From positions 1 to 41,210 of the IMG/VR virus record IMGVR_UViG_3300025769_000270: a stretch of DNA of 41,210 nucleotides; one strand, written 5' to 3'. Shown here one piece after another: positions 18,800 through 25,833 of the stretch. Source of the stretch: a virus. The translations under genes and the position numbers were made by a program. Within the stretch, counting starts at the first letter, position 1. Each line of letters starts with the position of its first letter. The notes beneath the pieces were generated by a model that saw nothing but the letters and a program-made list of their open reading frames with translations, searched no databases and was not told the origin of the DNA.

Positions 18800-18856
18800 T
18801 TACTTGCCGCCGCCCGATTTACCACCGGAAGGGGGAGGGGCTCCCCCGGTCAACTA
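18800..18856 (-). other. possible stop-codon read-through extension (or 17-codon peptide) after the capsid gene
   Basis: The capsid gene ends in TAG (18856-18854). The same frame stays open for 17 further codons to TAA at 18800-18802, encoding LTGGAPPPSGGKSGGGK, a Gly/Pro/Ser/Lys linker-like tail. Read-through would give a minor capsid form. The first codon after TAG is TTG, so a separate tiny ORF is also possible. The DNA also folds as a GGGGGAG/CTCCCCC hairpin, which by itself could produce the Gly/Pro bias. Evidence is weak. Confidence 0.25.
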
Positions 18857-20011
18857 AACGCTGACGTTGCCGTAGATCGTGAAGAACGAGCGGCGCCCGT
18901 TATCGACCGACCACTGGCGCTTCCACTCGATCCGCTTGAAGACGTTGGACCGCAGCGGGTGGGGCTGCAACTCACCGATCTGGCGGATGAACCCGATGCT
19001 GCCGTCACCGATGCCGCCAGCGCGGACAGTGTTCAGGCGGAGCGAGTTCCAGTTGATGCCGATCATCGGGTAGGACGCGGTCGTGTTCTCCGGGTCCGTC
19101 AGATCGTAGATCGCGTTCTTTGCGAGGTAGCGCGACCAGTCGATCGTGACACCACCGAAGGGGATGGTCCCCTCCTTGCCCATGTCGGCGCGAACCGGGT
19201 CGGGCAGGGCGCCTTGGGTGCGGAGCAGGTCGAGGAACTTCTCGAACTGGTCCAGCGTGACGTAGACATGCGTCGGGCGCTCAACCTCGGAGTAGGTCGC
19301 GTTCAGGATCGCCTTCTGGAGATCGCCAAACATTCCAGAGCTGTCGGTGCCGGTAGCCGCAACGTGGTACGGCTGCCAACGCGCAACCTCGTCCGTCTTG
19401 ATGGCGGCGAAGGCTTCGTCCGTAGTCGTGCCGTCAGCGTCGCCAGAGTCCGAAGTAGGCGAAGACGAGTTGAACAGTAGACCCGGGAGAGAGATCGGGT
19501 AGCCCGCGAGGTAGTTGCCGTCACCAGGGTACGCGCCGTGCGCGAGGTGCGGGCCAGCCGGGATGTTGCGGTTGGGGCGTCCGGTAACAAACAGGATCTC
19601 CTCTTCGTTGAGGATCTCCATCATGTTCGCCTTGACGACGTTCGAGACGTAGTCGATGACGTTGCCCGGGGGCTGCGACTGCGGGAAGTTGATGTTCCGC
19701 GTGCCCGCCTGAAGCTCGAAGCGGCAGTGCGTCAGCACTTCGTATGCCTCGTCCGACAGGTTGTTGCTAGTCGGCTGGCCCGACAGCAGATCGGGGACGT
19801 ACAGCGAAGAGTTCTCACCGCCATCGTACATGATGGGGTGACGGACAGCTTCGGAGTCGTTGACGACGAAGACGCGGCCTTGGGAGGCAGCGGTCTTCAG
19901 GAACTTTTCACCGGAGTCGGTGAGCGCGTTGATCGGATCGCGCGAGTAGGTGTCGATGGCCGTCGAGACCATCGTGTCTAGCTGACGGCTAGACAGTGAG
20001 GGGATTGTCAC
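18854..20011 (-). CDS. major capsid protein
   Basis: 385 aa, following the scaffold gene by 23 nt. The N-terminal half holds YVPDLLSGQPTSNNLSDEAYEV and FELQAGTRNINFPQSQPPG; the middle contains a loop-rich region (residues about 180-215, Ser/Asp/Gly/Thr). The C-terminal part is beta-rich (ERPTHVYVTLDQFEKFLDLL; PFGGVTIDWSRYLAKNAIYD; WKRQWSVDNGRRSFFTIYG), the feel of an HK97-fold coat protein with a P-domain and a final beta strand. Gene order (terminase, portal, scaffold, this gene) makes the call firm. An 8-bp perfect hairpin lies in the mRNA at codons 6-12. It stops at TAG with an open in-frame extension. Confidence 0.8.
   Translation of the reverse strand: MTIPSLSSRQLDTMVSTAIDTYSRDPINALTDSGEKFLKTAASQGRVFVVNDSEAVRHPIMYDGGENSSLYVPDLLSGQPTSNNLSDEAYEVLTHCRFELQAGTRNINFPQSQPPGNVIDYVSNVVKANMMEILNEEEILFVTGRPNRNIPAGPHLAHGAYPGDGNYLAGYPISLPGLLFNSSSPTSDSGDADGTTTDEAFAAIKTDEVARWQPYHVAATGTDSSGMFGDLQKAILNATYSEVERPTHVYVTLDQFEKFLDLLRTQGALPDPVRADMGKEGTIPFGGVTIDWSRYLAKNAIYDLTDPENTTASYPMIGINWNSLRLNTVRAGGIGDGSIGFIRQIGELQPHPLRSNVFKRIEWKRQWSVDNGRRSFFTIYGNVSV
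19975..19995 (-). other. 8-bp hairpin inside the start of the capsid mRNA
   Basis: TGTCTAGC and GCTAGACA pair perfectly around a 5-nt loop, 16-36 nt past the capsid ATG on the minus strand. The arms use the rarer codons TCT, AGC and CTA. A stem there could affect translation or mRNA decay of the most abundant virion protein. The structure is seen in sequence; any role is inferred. Confidence 0.4.
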
Positions 20012-20034
20012 GGTTGGGTCCTAGCGGAGTGCTT

Positions 20035-20715
20035 TCAGGAAGTGGGTCGAACAGATGCCTCGACCGCACGACGCATGCGATCTTCCAGGGTCGAGTCGTC
20101 AGCACGTTTAGCGTTTAGCTGGACCGTGCCGTCAGCGTAGAGCATGGAGCCCTCGGGGGCCGACTTGGCGAGACCCGCTTGCGGAGCACCTGCTTGAGGG
20201 GTGCCGCTCGCGCCGGACATGGCGACGAGGGTGCGGATGCCCGCCTCAGTGAGCAGGATCTCGGGCGTGAGCTTGCCAGACCGGACGGCTTCAGCGTAGG
20301 TCGCTTGGACCTTGTTGTAGCCTTCCGAACCGGGATGCAGCCCCTCGCTGCCAAGGACGTTCAGGAACGATTCCTTGGCTGCTTCGCGGCGCTGGTACTC
20401 GGCGTCTTTAGCAACTAGAAGCTCTTCGATCTGGCTACGGTTCATGTAGCCGTCGTCTTTGAGCTTCTTGCTCTGCCGCTCGTCGTGCTTACTGACGGCG
20501 TCGTTGATTGCCTTGCTGACGTAAGACTCGATCTTGGAACGAACAGCGCCGTCCAAATCGAGATCATCCAAAGAGCGAACTTTTTGCTCCGTGGGTGCGA
20601 CTTGCGCCGCTGCTCTTCCCGCTTCCTCAGCTAGGTCTACCTGATGGACAGGCTCCACGCTGGGACTTACAGGCTGCGTTTCCTCGGTGGCGGAGGGTTG
20701 GGTAGGTTCAGACAC
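20035..20715 (-). CDS. scaffolding protein
   Basis: 226 aa, acidic and Pro/Ser/Thr-rich N-terminus (SEPTQPSATEETQPVSPS). A charged helical middle (residues about 45-110, LDDLDLDGAVRSKIESYV; AKDAEYQRREAAKES) and a basic helical C-terminus (ADDSTLEDRMRRAVEASV) follow. This is the usual layout of podophage scaffolds, whose C-terminal basic helix binds coat subunits. It lies directly upstream of the major capsid gene in the same operon. No homologue can be named from reading alone. Confidence 0.65.
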   Translation of the reverse strand: MSEPTQPSATEETQPVSPSVEPVHQVDLAEEAGRAAAQVAPTEQKVRSLDDLDLDGAVRSKIESYVSKAINDAVSKHDERQSKKLKDDGYMNRSQIEELLVAKDAEYQRREAAKESFLNVLGSEGLHPGSEGYNKVQATYAEAVRSGKLTPEILLTEAGIRTLVAMSGASGTPQAGAPQAGLAKSAPEGSMLYADGTVQLNAKRADDSTLEDRMRRAVEASVRPTS

Positions 20716-20736
20716 GGTTACCTCTCGGCTCGGTTT

Positions 20737-20759
20737 GAAGAAAACTACCCGGGGGGTAG
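20737..20759 (-). terminator. short terminator/attenuator before the scaffold gene
   Basis: On the minus strand CTACCC and GGGTAG pair around a 3-nt loop, followed by TTTTCTTC. The stem is only 6 bp, so it would be partial. It separates the packaging genes (terminase, portal, zinc ribbon) from scaffold and capsid and may lower read-through between them. Confidence 0.4.
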
Positions 20760-20775
20760 CTTAGATGTTTAAAGC

Positions 20776-21150
20776 TCAATCGTCAACTCCCCCAACGACG
20801 CCCGGGTTCTTTCCGGTACGCAGTTTGTGCGGGAGAGTTGCCGCGATTTGGGCCTCCTTCGACTCGAACTTTCCGGTGTCGATGGAGATCCCGTGCTTCT
20901 TGTAAACCTGCTCCATCTGGCGCTTGGAAGTCACCATCCGGTCAGGGTGCTTGGGGTGAAGCTGGTGGACTAGCTTGCCGCTGCACCAGTCGCCTTCGGT
21001 AGAGACGTAGCCGCCGACGCGCTTGGCCGTGATGTCCTGCTCCTCCTGCTCGACGCCGCATGCAGGGCAGGGCTCGGGGCGGTCGGAGTCCGCCATGGAC
21101 TTCTCGACCTCGAAGGGGCCGTGCTCGGGGCAGCGGTAGGGGTAGATCAT
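20776..21150 (-). CDS. small zinc-ribbon protein (FmdB-like) between portal and scaffold
   Basis: 124 aa from ATG 21150, which overlaps the portal stop (ATGA). The N-terminus is a zinc ribbon: C7-x-x-H10 (YRCPEHG) and C28-x-x-C31 (EPCPACG), like the FmdB regulatory-protein family ribbon. The C-terminal half is basic and helical (MVTSKRQMEQVYKKHGIS; LPHKLRTGKNPG). Such proteins recur between portal and scaffold in podophages, with unknown role. I rejected the longer frame to 21639, whose first 163 residues are an Arg/His/Pro-rich shadow of the portal gene. It could bind DNA or the packaging complex. Confidence 0.65.
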   Translation of the reverse strand: MIYPYRCPEHGPFEVEKSMADSDRPEPCPACGVEQEEQDITAKRVGGYVSTEGDWCSGKLVHQLHPKHPDRMVTSKRQMEQVYKKHGISIDTGKFESKEAQIAATLPHKLRTGKNPGVVGGVDD

Positions 21151-23153
21151 CAGTAGGTCGTCTCTCCGATGCCGCCCTGGGGCATGGCTTGGGGCGTTTG
21201 GCCCGTAGCCAGGGCAGCGAGCATGTTGTTGTCCACCTCGCCGGGGCCAGCGCCCACGCCGGGGATGATGCCGCCCATGGAGGCGGGGTTGATGACCTCT
21301 TGGCGGCGCGCTGCGTACATGCGGTGCATGTCGAGGGCTTGGCGCAGGGCCATAAGCTCGAACTCGTCGGCGTTCCGGGCCACTGCCGCCTCCTGCATCT
21401 TGGCGTAGTAGGCGACGTACATGTCGTGCTGGTCGTCCTCGAAGACCATGATCGGCTCCTGCGTTTGCAGGAAGCGGATGTACCGCTCTTCGGGGCCGAG
21501 TTCGATGGTGGGAGCGTCGAGGAAGATGTCGGCGTCCTCGATGCCCATGGCGTTGCCGAGGCGGCGCAGAGCTTCGCGCGTCATGCGGGGGATGCCGCCT
21601 TGGAATGCCTGTTGTGCGTTGGTCGTGACGGTCAGCCACTGCATCAGAGCCTGGATATCGCCCGCATTGGACAGGTGGCCAAGCTCAACGGGGTCTACGT
21701 CGAAGCTGAAGCACGCAACCATGGGGTCGGGGACCCGGATGGTGCGGATGACGCCGTTGTCGAGGGGGATATCGACCGTCTTGCCGAAGATCTGGCGCTG
21801 ATACTTGAAGCCGATCTGCGCGATCTTGGTCCACATGGCCGCCATGATCTCCAGGCGGTCGGCGTTGCGCTTGGATGCCGCGTCGGTGATCGCTGCGGCC
21901 TCGGTTGCGCTCTTGCGAGGGTTGCTCGGGATGCCCCGATCGCTCGGCGAGACGCCCGTGACGTCGTCGAAGAGCCGCATGTAGGTCTGGAGCGCGCCGA
22001 GGTACTCGTTGAGCACGGTGCTTTGCTCAACCGGGCGCATCGTGGCGTTGACGCCGCGCGTGTTGTCGTCGGCATCGACGCCGATGAACACGGTTCCGCC
22101 GGGAACGACGCTGCGGACGGCCTGGATGGCGTCGTCTTGGATCGCGTTCTTGTCGTAGAGGATCGTGTTGTTGCTGGTGCGGACCTCGCGGTCGATTTGC
22201 ACGAGCGTTTGCACGATCATCCGCATGAGCGGGATCCACGAGAGCACCTCGGCGGCGGGAACGTCCTCGCTCGGGGCGGGATCGAGGAAGTTGCCGATGA
22301 CCAGCGGGCACTCGGGGAGCGTCTCCGTGCAAACGTAGGTGCCGACCGGGTTCTCAACGTCCTCGGTCAGGTTGATCTCGGTGAGCGAGGGGTCCTTGTG
22401 GCGGTTGCGGGCCACGAAGATCGACATGGGGCAGCCCTTGCCCTTGGTGCCGTGGGCAAAGCCTTCGTGGTAGCACTCGGTGACGCGGACGATCTCCCAG
22501 GGGTGGGGCGCTTCCTGGCCGGAGACGTCGGGTTTCCAGTGCTCGGGCAGGTCGCCCCACTGCATGTCGTAGCCGTGCCAGTAGAAGCGGCGGTGGAACG
22601 GCTCGTAGCCGCAGTCGCGTGCCTCGACGGCGCAATACTTGACGCGGTTGTAGGCGACCTTCTCGCTCTTGTCGTAGGTGACCTTGACGCCGAAGTAGGG
22701 CGAGACGAGGCCAATGAACGCGGCGCGGCGCATGGCGGCCCGGAGGTCGCCGTGGTCGGTCATGATCCGCGTCAGGCGGTTCTGGTCGTCCGCGAGGTGG
22801 GCAGCGCCGGGGACCCGGGCCTTGGCGCGGAAGGACGGCACGCCCGGCGTCAGGTTGGCGACGATCTGGCGGATGCGCGAAAGGAACAGGTTGGCCGTGG
22901 TCTCGGGCGGGCGCCACGAGTACGTGGCCAGCGCGTCAGGGATAACGTGAGCCGGGATGCCCTGTTCGCCGATGATGAGGCTGGCTGCTCCGCCGAGGGG
23001 GTCGCGGCCCGTGTAGATGTCCGCGATGAGGCGCTCGTTGCCTGTGAGCGGCTCGTGCAAGGCGTCGGCGGACTCTTGCAGGAGGGCGGCGAGCGCCATG
23101 GAGGCGTGCTCGTCGAGCTTGTAGGGCTTACCAGTTTGGCCTGTTGTTTCCAT
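21150..23153 (-). CDS. portal protein
   Basis: 667 aa, close to podophage portals such as P22 gp1 (725 aa). Recognisable features are the N-terminal helices (ASMALAALLQESADALHEPL), the mixed wing/stem region with VLSWIPLMRMIVQTLVQIDREV, then GIPSNPRKSATEAAAITDAASKR. A long C-terminal helical crown follows, with a Gly/Pro/Gln-rich tail (MGGIIPGVGAGPGEV). It lies between TerL (26-nt overlap) and the zinc-ribbon gene, the standard packaging order. It forms the dodecameric DNA entry ring and binds the adaptor. Assignment rests on order plus general composition. Confidence 0.75.
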   Translation of the reverse strand: METTGQTGKPYKLDEHASMALAALLQESADALHEPLTGNERLIADIYTGRDPLGGAASLIIGEQGIPAHVIPDALATYSWRPPETTANLFLSRIRQIVANLTPGVPSFRAKARVPGAAHLADDQNRLTRIMTDHGDLRAAMRRAAFIGLVSPYFGVKVTYDKSEKVAYNRVKYCAVEARDCGYEPFHRRFYWHGYDMQWGDLPEHWKPDVSGQEAPHPWEIVRVTECYHEGFAHGTKGKGCPMSIFVARNRHKDPSLTEINLTEDVENPVGTYVCTETLPECPLVIGNFLDPAPSEDVPAAEVLSWIPLMRMIVQTLVQIDREVRTSNNTILYDKNAIQDDAIQAVRSVVPGGTVFIGVDADDNTRGVNATMRPVEQSTVLNEYLGALQTYMRLFDDVTGVSPSDRGIPSNPRKSATEAAAITDAASKRNADRLEIMAAMWTKIAQIGFKYQRQIFGKTVDIPLDNGVIRTIRVPDPMVACFSFDVDPVELGHLSNAGDIQALMQWLTVTTNAQQAFQGGIPRMTREALRRLGNAMGIEDADIFLDAPTIELGPEERYIRFLQTQEPIMVFEDDQHDMYVAYYAKMQEAAVARNADEFELMALRQALDMHRMYAARRQEVINPASMGGIIPGVGAGPGEVDNNMLAALATGQTPQAMPQGGIGETTY

Positions 23154-24768
23154 GTGCGCTGGTGGTCCAGACCTTCAGGGAGTCACGGTTCGGGTTGGGT
23201 CCTCGTTCAACGCCGGGGAGGTCACCGCGCCGCTCGACCATCGTGGAGAGGAGGGCAAGGGCGGAGATGAGGTCGTCGGAGTTGGAGAGCGGGTACTCGA
23301 TGAGGCGCTGAACGAGGATTTCCCTACCGGGGAAGTCGTTAGGGAAAATCAGGTAGCCCTTACGCATTGCGGTCTGCAATGACATAAGGCGGAAGGCCAA
23401 GGAGGCGGAGCCGATTTTCTGTCCACGGATCTTGACGCCTTTGATTTTACCACGTTCTTCCAGCCAAGGCGCGAACAGAGATTGGGACGCGACCTTCTCG
23501 ATCCAGATGGACTTGAGATGCTTCTTGTGGGCGGGGACGCCGACGTCTTCGATCCAGCACGCGGCTGCGTCGGCGCCGCCTGGGATCTCCAGGGCGCGGA
23601 CAGGGATGAAGATGTTCCGGTCGGGGGCGAAGCCCTTGAGGCCAAGCTTGTGGGCGGGCAGGACGCGCACGACGACGATGCCGTTGAGGTCTCCGGTGGT
23701 GCCGTCGATGCGGGCGACGGGGTCGTACAGGAGGATCTCAGGGCCGTCTGGGAGGCGCTTGAGCGTGAGGTCAGGGTCGGTGGCGGCCTCGACCAGTTCG
23801 GGCTCGAAGATGGCCTCCTCGGCGGGCACAGGCTCGCAGAGGTACTGGGCGGAGAAGAAGGTGCGGCTCAGGGCGTCCTGCTTCTCGATGATCTCGTCGG
23901 CGGTCAGGAAGGAAGGGCAAAGCGCGTAGGCGCCGTTGGGGCCGGGGCCTTTCTTGTCGGCGCGCTTGTTGACCGGGTTGACGCCGTCCCAGACGCCGAA
24001 GCGGAACTGTGCCCAATCTTCGCGGCGGGACAGGAAGCTGGTGACGTCTTGGAAAGCCCAAGGGGTGCCGATGTGGTTGATCGGCGAATCGGGCGAGTAC
24101 ATCAGAGGTTCAAGGGCTTCGATGAAGTCGATGACCTTCTGGCGGCGTGTAAACGTCCGAGAGTTCTGCTCGTTGGCCGGGTCGTCGATGACGGCGCGGG
24201 TGGGGTGGTTACCGGCGAGGTTCGACTCGACTGAGGCGGCGAATACGGAAGGCTCACGGCCTTTGCCGGCGCGTCCGTTGATGTTGAACTGGTCAGCGGG
24301 GCCGGACTTGCGGACGTCGCCCTGGAGGGCAAGCCAGGGGAACGCCTCGCGGACGGGCATGTAGAGGCCGGGCAGGATCTCCAGGTCGCCGTTGAGGCGG
24401 TCACGGATCTCCCCCACCAGCTTGCGGGCAAGGTCCAGGGTGGCGCAGGCGATGAGGTTGCGGGACTCGGGGTGGCGCAGCAGGTGGTGGCAGGTGTCGA
24501 TGACCGTAATCATCGTGGACTTGGCGTGGCCACGGGGGACGATCGTCGAGGTCTTGGGCTGGCTGTGAACGTGCTCCAGCATCCGGCGATGGAAGGAGCC
24601 GAACTGCTTCCGGTTCGAGTTCGGCTCGCCCTTGTAGCCGAGTGCAACACCGAAGGCGATGGGGTCGCTCCAGATGTTGTAGATCGCGTCCCGGATTTGC
24701 TCCGGGGTGTAGTCTGTGGCTAAAACCAACGTGCCGTTTAGTATCGGGCAAGGCCCGGGCGAGTGCAA
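23128..24768 (-). CDS. terL: terminase large subunit (packaging ATPase-nuclease)
   Basis: 546 aa in the longest frame. The ATPase has Walker A-type PRGHAKST at residues 78-85 (the RGHAKS variant seen in phage terminases) and Walker B VIDD at 193-196, with a coupling NEQNSRT stretch just after. The nuclease domain shows LLYDPVARIDG then TGDLNGIVVVRV (first acidic site) and SNSDDLISALALL near the C-terminus (last acidic site). A GTPWAFQD motif follows the ATPase core. It cuts and pumps DNA into proheads through the portal. The longest frame opens with TTG 24768; no ATG is present before residue 63 and no clean ribosome site is visible, so a TTG at about residue 14 is equally possible. Confidence 0.85.
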   Translation of the reverse strand: MHSPGPCPILNGTLVLATDYTPEQIRDAIYNIWSDPIAFGVALGYKGEPNSNRKQFGSFHRRMLEHVHSQPKTSTIVPRGHAKSTMITVIDTCHHLLRHPESRNLIACATLDLARKLVGEIRDRLNGDLEILPGLYMPVREAFPWLALQGDVRKSGPADQFNINGRAGKGREPSVFAASVESNLAGNHPTRAVIDDPANEQNSRTFTRRQKVIDFIEALEPLMYSPDSPINHIGTPWAFQDVTSFLSRREDWAQFRFGVWDGVNPVNKRADKKGPGPNGAYALCPSFLTADEIIEKQDALSRTFFSAQYLCEPVPAEEAIFEPELVEAATDPDLTLKRLPDGPEILLYDPVARIDGTTGDLNGIVVVRVLPAHKLGLKGFAPDRNIFIPVRALEIPGGADAAACWIEDVGVPAHKKHLKSIWIEKVASQSLFAPWLEERGKIKGVKIRGQKIGSASLAFRLMSLQTAMRKGYLIFPNDFPGREILVQRLIEYPLSNSDDLISALALLSTMVERRGDLPGVERGPNPNRDSLKVWTTSAHGNNRPNW

Positions 24769-24865
24769 GGGGTGGGGGGCGGTCGGGCGACGGTGGCCTT
24801 GGGGCGGGGGGAAGCCCGCGCGGGGGGAGGCCGCCGGGGCCCCCGCCCGCGCGTGGCGGCGCGGC
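24769..24865. other. 97-bp extremely G-rich spacer before terL
   Basis: No gene. The plus strand carries six runs of three to six G within about 75 nt (GGGG, GGGGGG, GGG, GGGG, GGGGGG, GGGGGG), so it could form G-quadruplex on the strand that templates terL. The minus strand can pair GCCGCC with GGCGGC. Position between the first late gene and terL is where cos or pac sites often lie. No promoter-like element was found here. Confidence 0.4.
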
Positions 24866-25474
24866 TCACTTGCGCCAGTAGGCCGGGACGACGCTGCCGG
24901 TCTTCTCGGCGTAGACGTCGGCGAACGCCTCGCGGGCGCGCTCGCATCGCTTCCACCATGCCGCGCCGGTGATCCCTTCCGGCGCGCCGAGTCCGGCGAG
25001 CAGGCGGCTCACCGTGTCACGGAGCAGTTCCGGGAGAGCTGCCACCGTGACTGCCACCGCCTCGCGAACGTCCGCGTCTTCCATCGGAGAGTAGGTCGGC
25101 TCGACGTCTTCCGGGGCGACGTCGCGGGCGGTGTGCTTCTCGCCGCTCCGCCTCCCCGTGACGGCGAGCATGCTGCTGCTCTCCGCCTGCTTCTGCCGGT
25201 GCGTCGCGGCAGTGATGATGCGCCGCCGCGTCTCTGCGGTGGGCGCATGCCGGAACGCCACCGGGGGCAGTTCCAGGCACTTGTCGCCGATCCCATCGAG
25301 CGCGGTGGACTCATCCACCCACGCGGGCAGGGGGAGCGCGGTGGCTCCATCCCTGCGGGCTTCGCCGCGCGCCTTCCCGGTGGCCCGGTGGGCGGCAGCG
25401 TTGCCGGTGGCCACCTCGATGAGGTGCGGCCAAGACTCGATGGGGGCGAACGTGTTGCTGTTGCTGTTGGACAT
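24866..25474 (-). CDS. first gene of the late operon: sigma-region-4-like or small-terminase candidate
   Basis: 202 aa from ATG 25474. I chose this start over the longer frame to 25588 because the leader and first codons (MSNSNSN) are copied in inverted form at the divergent PC4-like gene. Residues about 130-186 (SPMEDADVREAV, then ALPELLRDTVSRLLAG, then AAWWKRCERAREAF) resemble the end of a sigma-70-family protein: an acidic linker, an LP-x-x-x-R helix and a final RARE-x-F helix. However, sigma region 2 is not evident. The position directly before terL also suits a small terminase subunit. It has basic/Ala-rich low-complexity N-terminal sequence. Either role would involve DNA binding. I hold the two possibilities as about equal. 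Confidence 0.4.
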   Translation of the reverse strand: MSNSNSNTFAPIESWPHLIEVATGNAAAHRATGKARGEARRDGATALPLPAWVDESTALDGIGDKCLELPPVAFRHAPTAETRRRIITAATHRQKQAESSSMLAVTGRRSGEKHTARDVAPEDVEPTYSPMEDADVREAVAVTVAALPELLRDTVSRLLAGLGAPEGITGAAWWKRCERAREAFADVYAEKTGSVVPAYWRK

Positions 25475-25490
25475 GTTGTCTCTGCTGTTG
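25459..25490 (-). repeat. left copy of 32-nt inverted start-region duplication
   Basis: 32 nt, exactly repeated in reverse orientation at 25802-25833. Each copy holds 16 nt of leader (CAACAGCAGAGACAAC) and 16 nt of coding sequence beginning ATGTCCAACAG, so the two divergent genes share ribosome-binding region and first five codons (MSNSN). Confidence 0.95.
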
Positions 25491-25586
25491 CTGTTGCTGA
25501 TGCGGGCCGGAGCACTTCGCCCCGGAACCCCCGTATCAGACACGTTCGGCATCCGGGCGTCAACACTGAAGTTCGATCCCGGATCC

Positions 25587-25643
25587 ACCTACCTTCCGCC
25601 GGGGCGGCACCGGCCTGACACCGCAGTCCGAGATTCCGGGGCC
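25587..25643 (-). repeat. left arm of 57-nt imperfect inverted repeat
   Basis: Reverse complement of 25685-25741 at 47 of 57 positions. The mismatches are clustered in two short blocks. Three blocks are perfectly kept: GGCCCCGGAATCTC, CGGTGTCAGGCCG and CCCGGCGGAAGGTAGGT. Conserved blocks with free spacers of equal length look like protein-contact elements rather than a recent copy. Confidence 0.9.
25590..25620 (-). promoter_or_regulatory. candidate phage promoter element, copy 1 (late operon)
   Basis: Read on the minus strand: TGTCAGG (25620-25614), 10 nt, CCCGGCGGAA (25603-25594), one base, GTA (25592-25590). The same element with the same spacing occurs at 25708 and 27608 on the plus strand. 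It points to the late operon whose first ATG is 115 nt downstream. No ordinary -35/-10 sigma-70 pair is visible. Confidence 0.55.
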
Positions 25644-25684
25644 GATGGCCGCAAGTGCCGCCGGGGCAAGGGTTTGAGTCCGGC

Positions 25685-25741
25685 GGCCCCGGAATCTCGC
25701 CGGACGGTGTCAGGCCGCCCCGGTCCCGGCGGAAGGTAGGT
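25685..25741 (+). repeat. right arm of 57-nt imperfect inverted repeat
   Basis: Partner of 25587-25643 (47 of 57 identical after reverse complement). It faces the PC4-like gene. Conserved blocks and the spaced promoter-like element are as in the left arm. Confidence 0.9.
25708..25738 (+). promoter_or_regulatory. candidate phage promoter element, copy 2 (early arm)
   Basis: TGTCAGG (25708-25714), 10 nt, CCCGGCGGAA (25725-25734), one base, GTA (25736-25738), located 79 nt before the ATG of the PC4-like gene. Followed by CGGTCC-GC-GG-G-type sequence that is also found after copy 3. Confidence 0.6.
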
Positions 25742-25801
25742 GTTCCCGGTCCGCCGGGGACGACGCTCCGGCAGTCCGCCGGGGCGGGCAACAGCCACCC
25801 A

Positions 25802-25833
25802 CAACAGCAGAGACAACATGTCCAACAGCAACA
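25802..25833 (+). repeat. right copy of 32-nt inverted start-region duplication
   Basis: Exact inverted partner of 25459-25490, covering the leader and first codons of the PC4-like gene. The purine stretch in GCAGAGAC is the likely ribosome-binding site and fixes the start at 25818. Confidence 0.95.

Larger units (their letters stand above)
25475..25817. other. 343-bp divergent control hub
   Basis: Gene-free interval between the first late and first early genes. It contains, from the outside in, the duplicated leaders, a left leader of 112 nt and a right leader of 76 nt, then the 57-nt inverted arms, then a 41-nt unique centre (25644-25684). The right leader also has a small hairpin around 25746 (CCCGG/CCGGG). 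The interval is GC-rich with no AT-rich unwinding segment. It is the only place from which both strands are transcribed outward. Confidence 0.85.

Noticed and set aside
20776-21639. Longer 287-codon form of the zinc-ribbon gene
   Set aside because: The first 163 codons are an Arg/His/Pro-rich shadow of the portal gene; ATG 21150 with ATGA overlap is the natural start.
21060-23270. 736-codon open frame opposite the portal gene
   Set aside because: It is composed of Val/Leu/Ala/Arg/Gly/Asp-rich shadow sequence, lacks any motif and covers a clear portal gene; a GC-rich genome gives such antisense frames.
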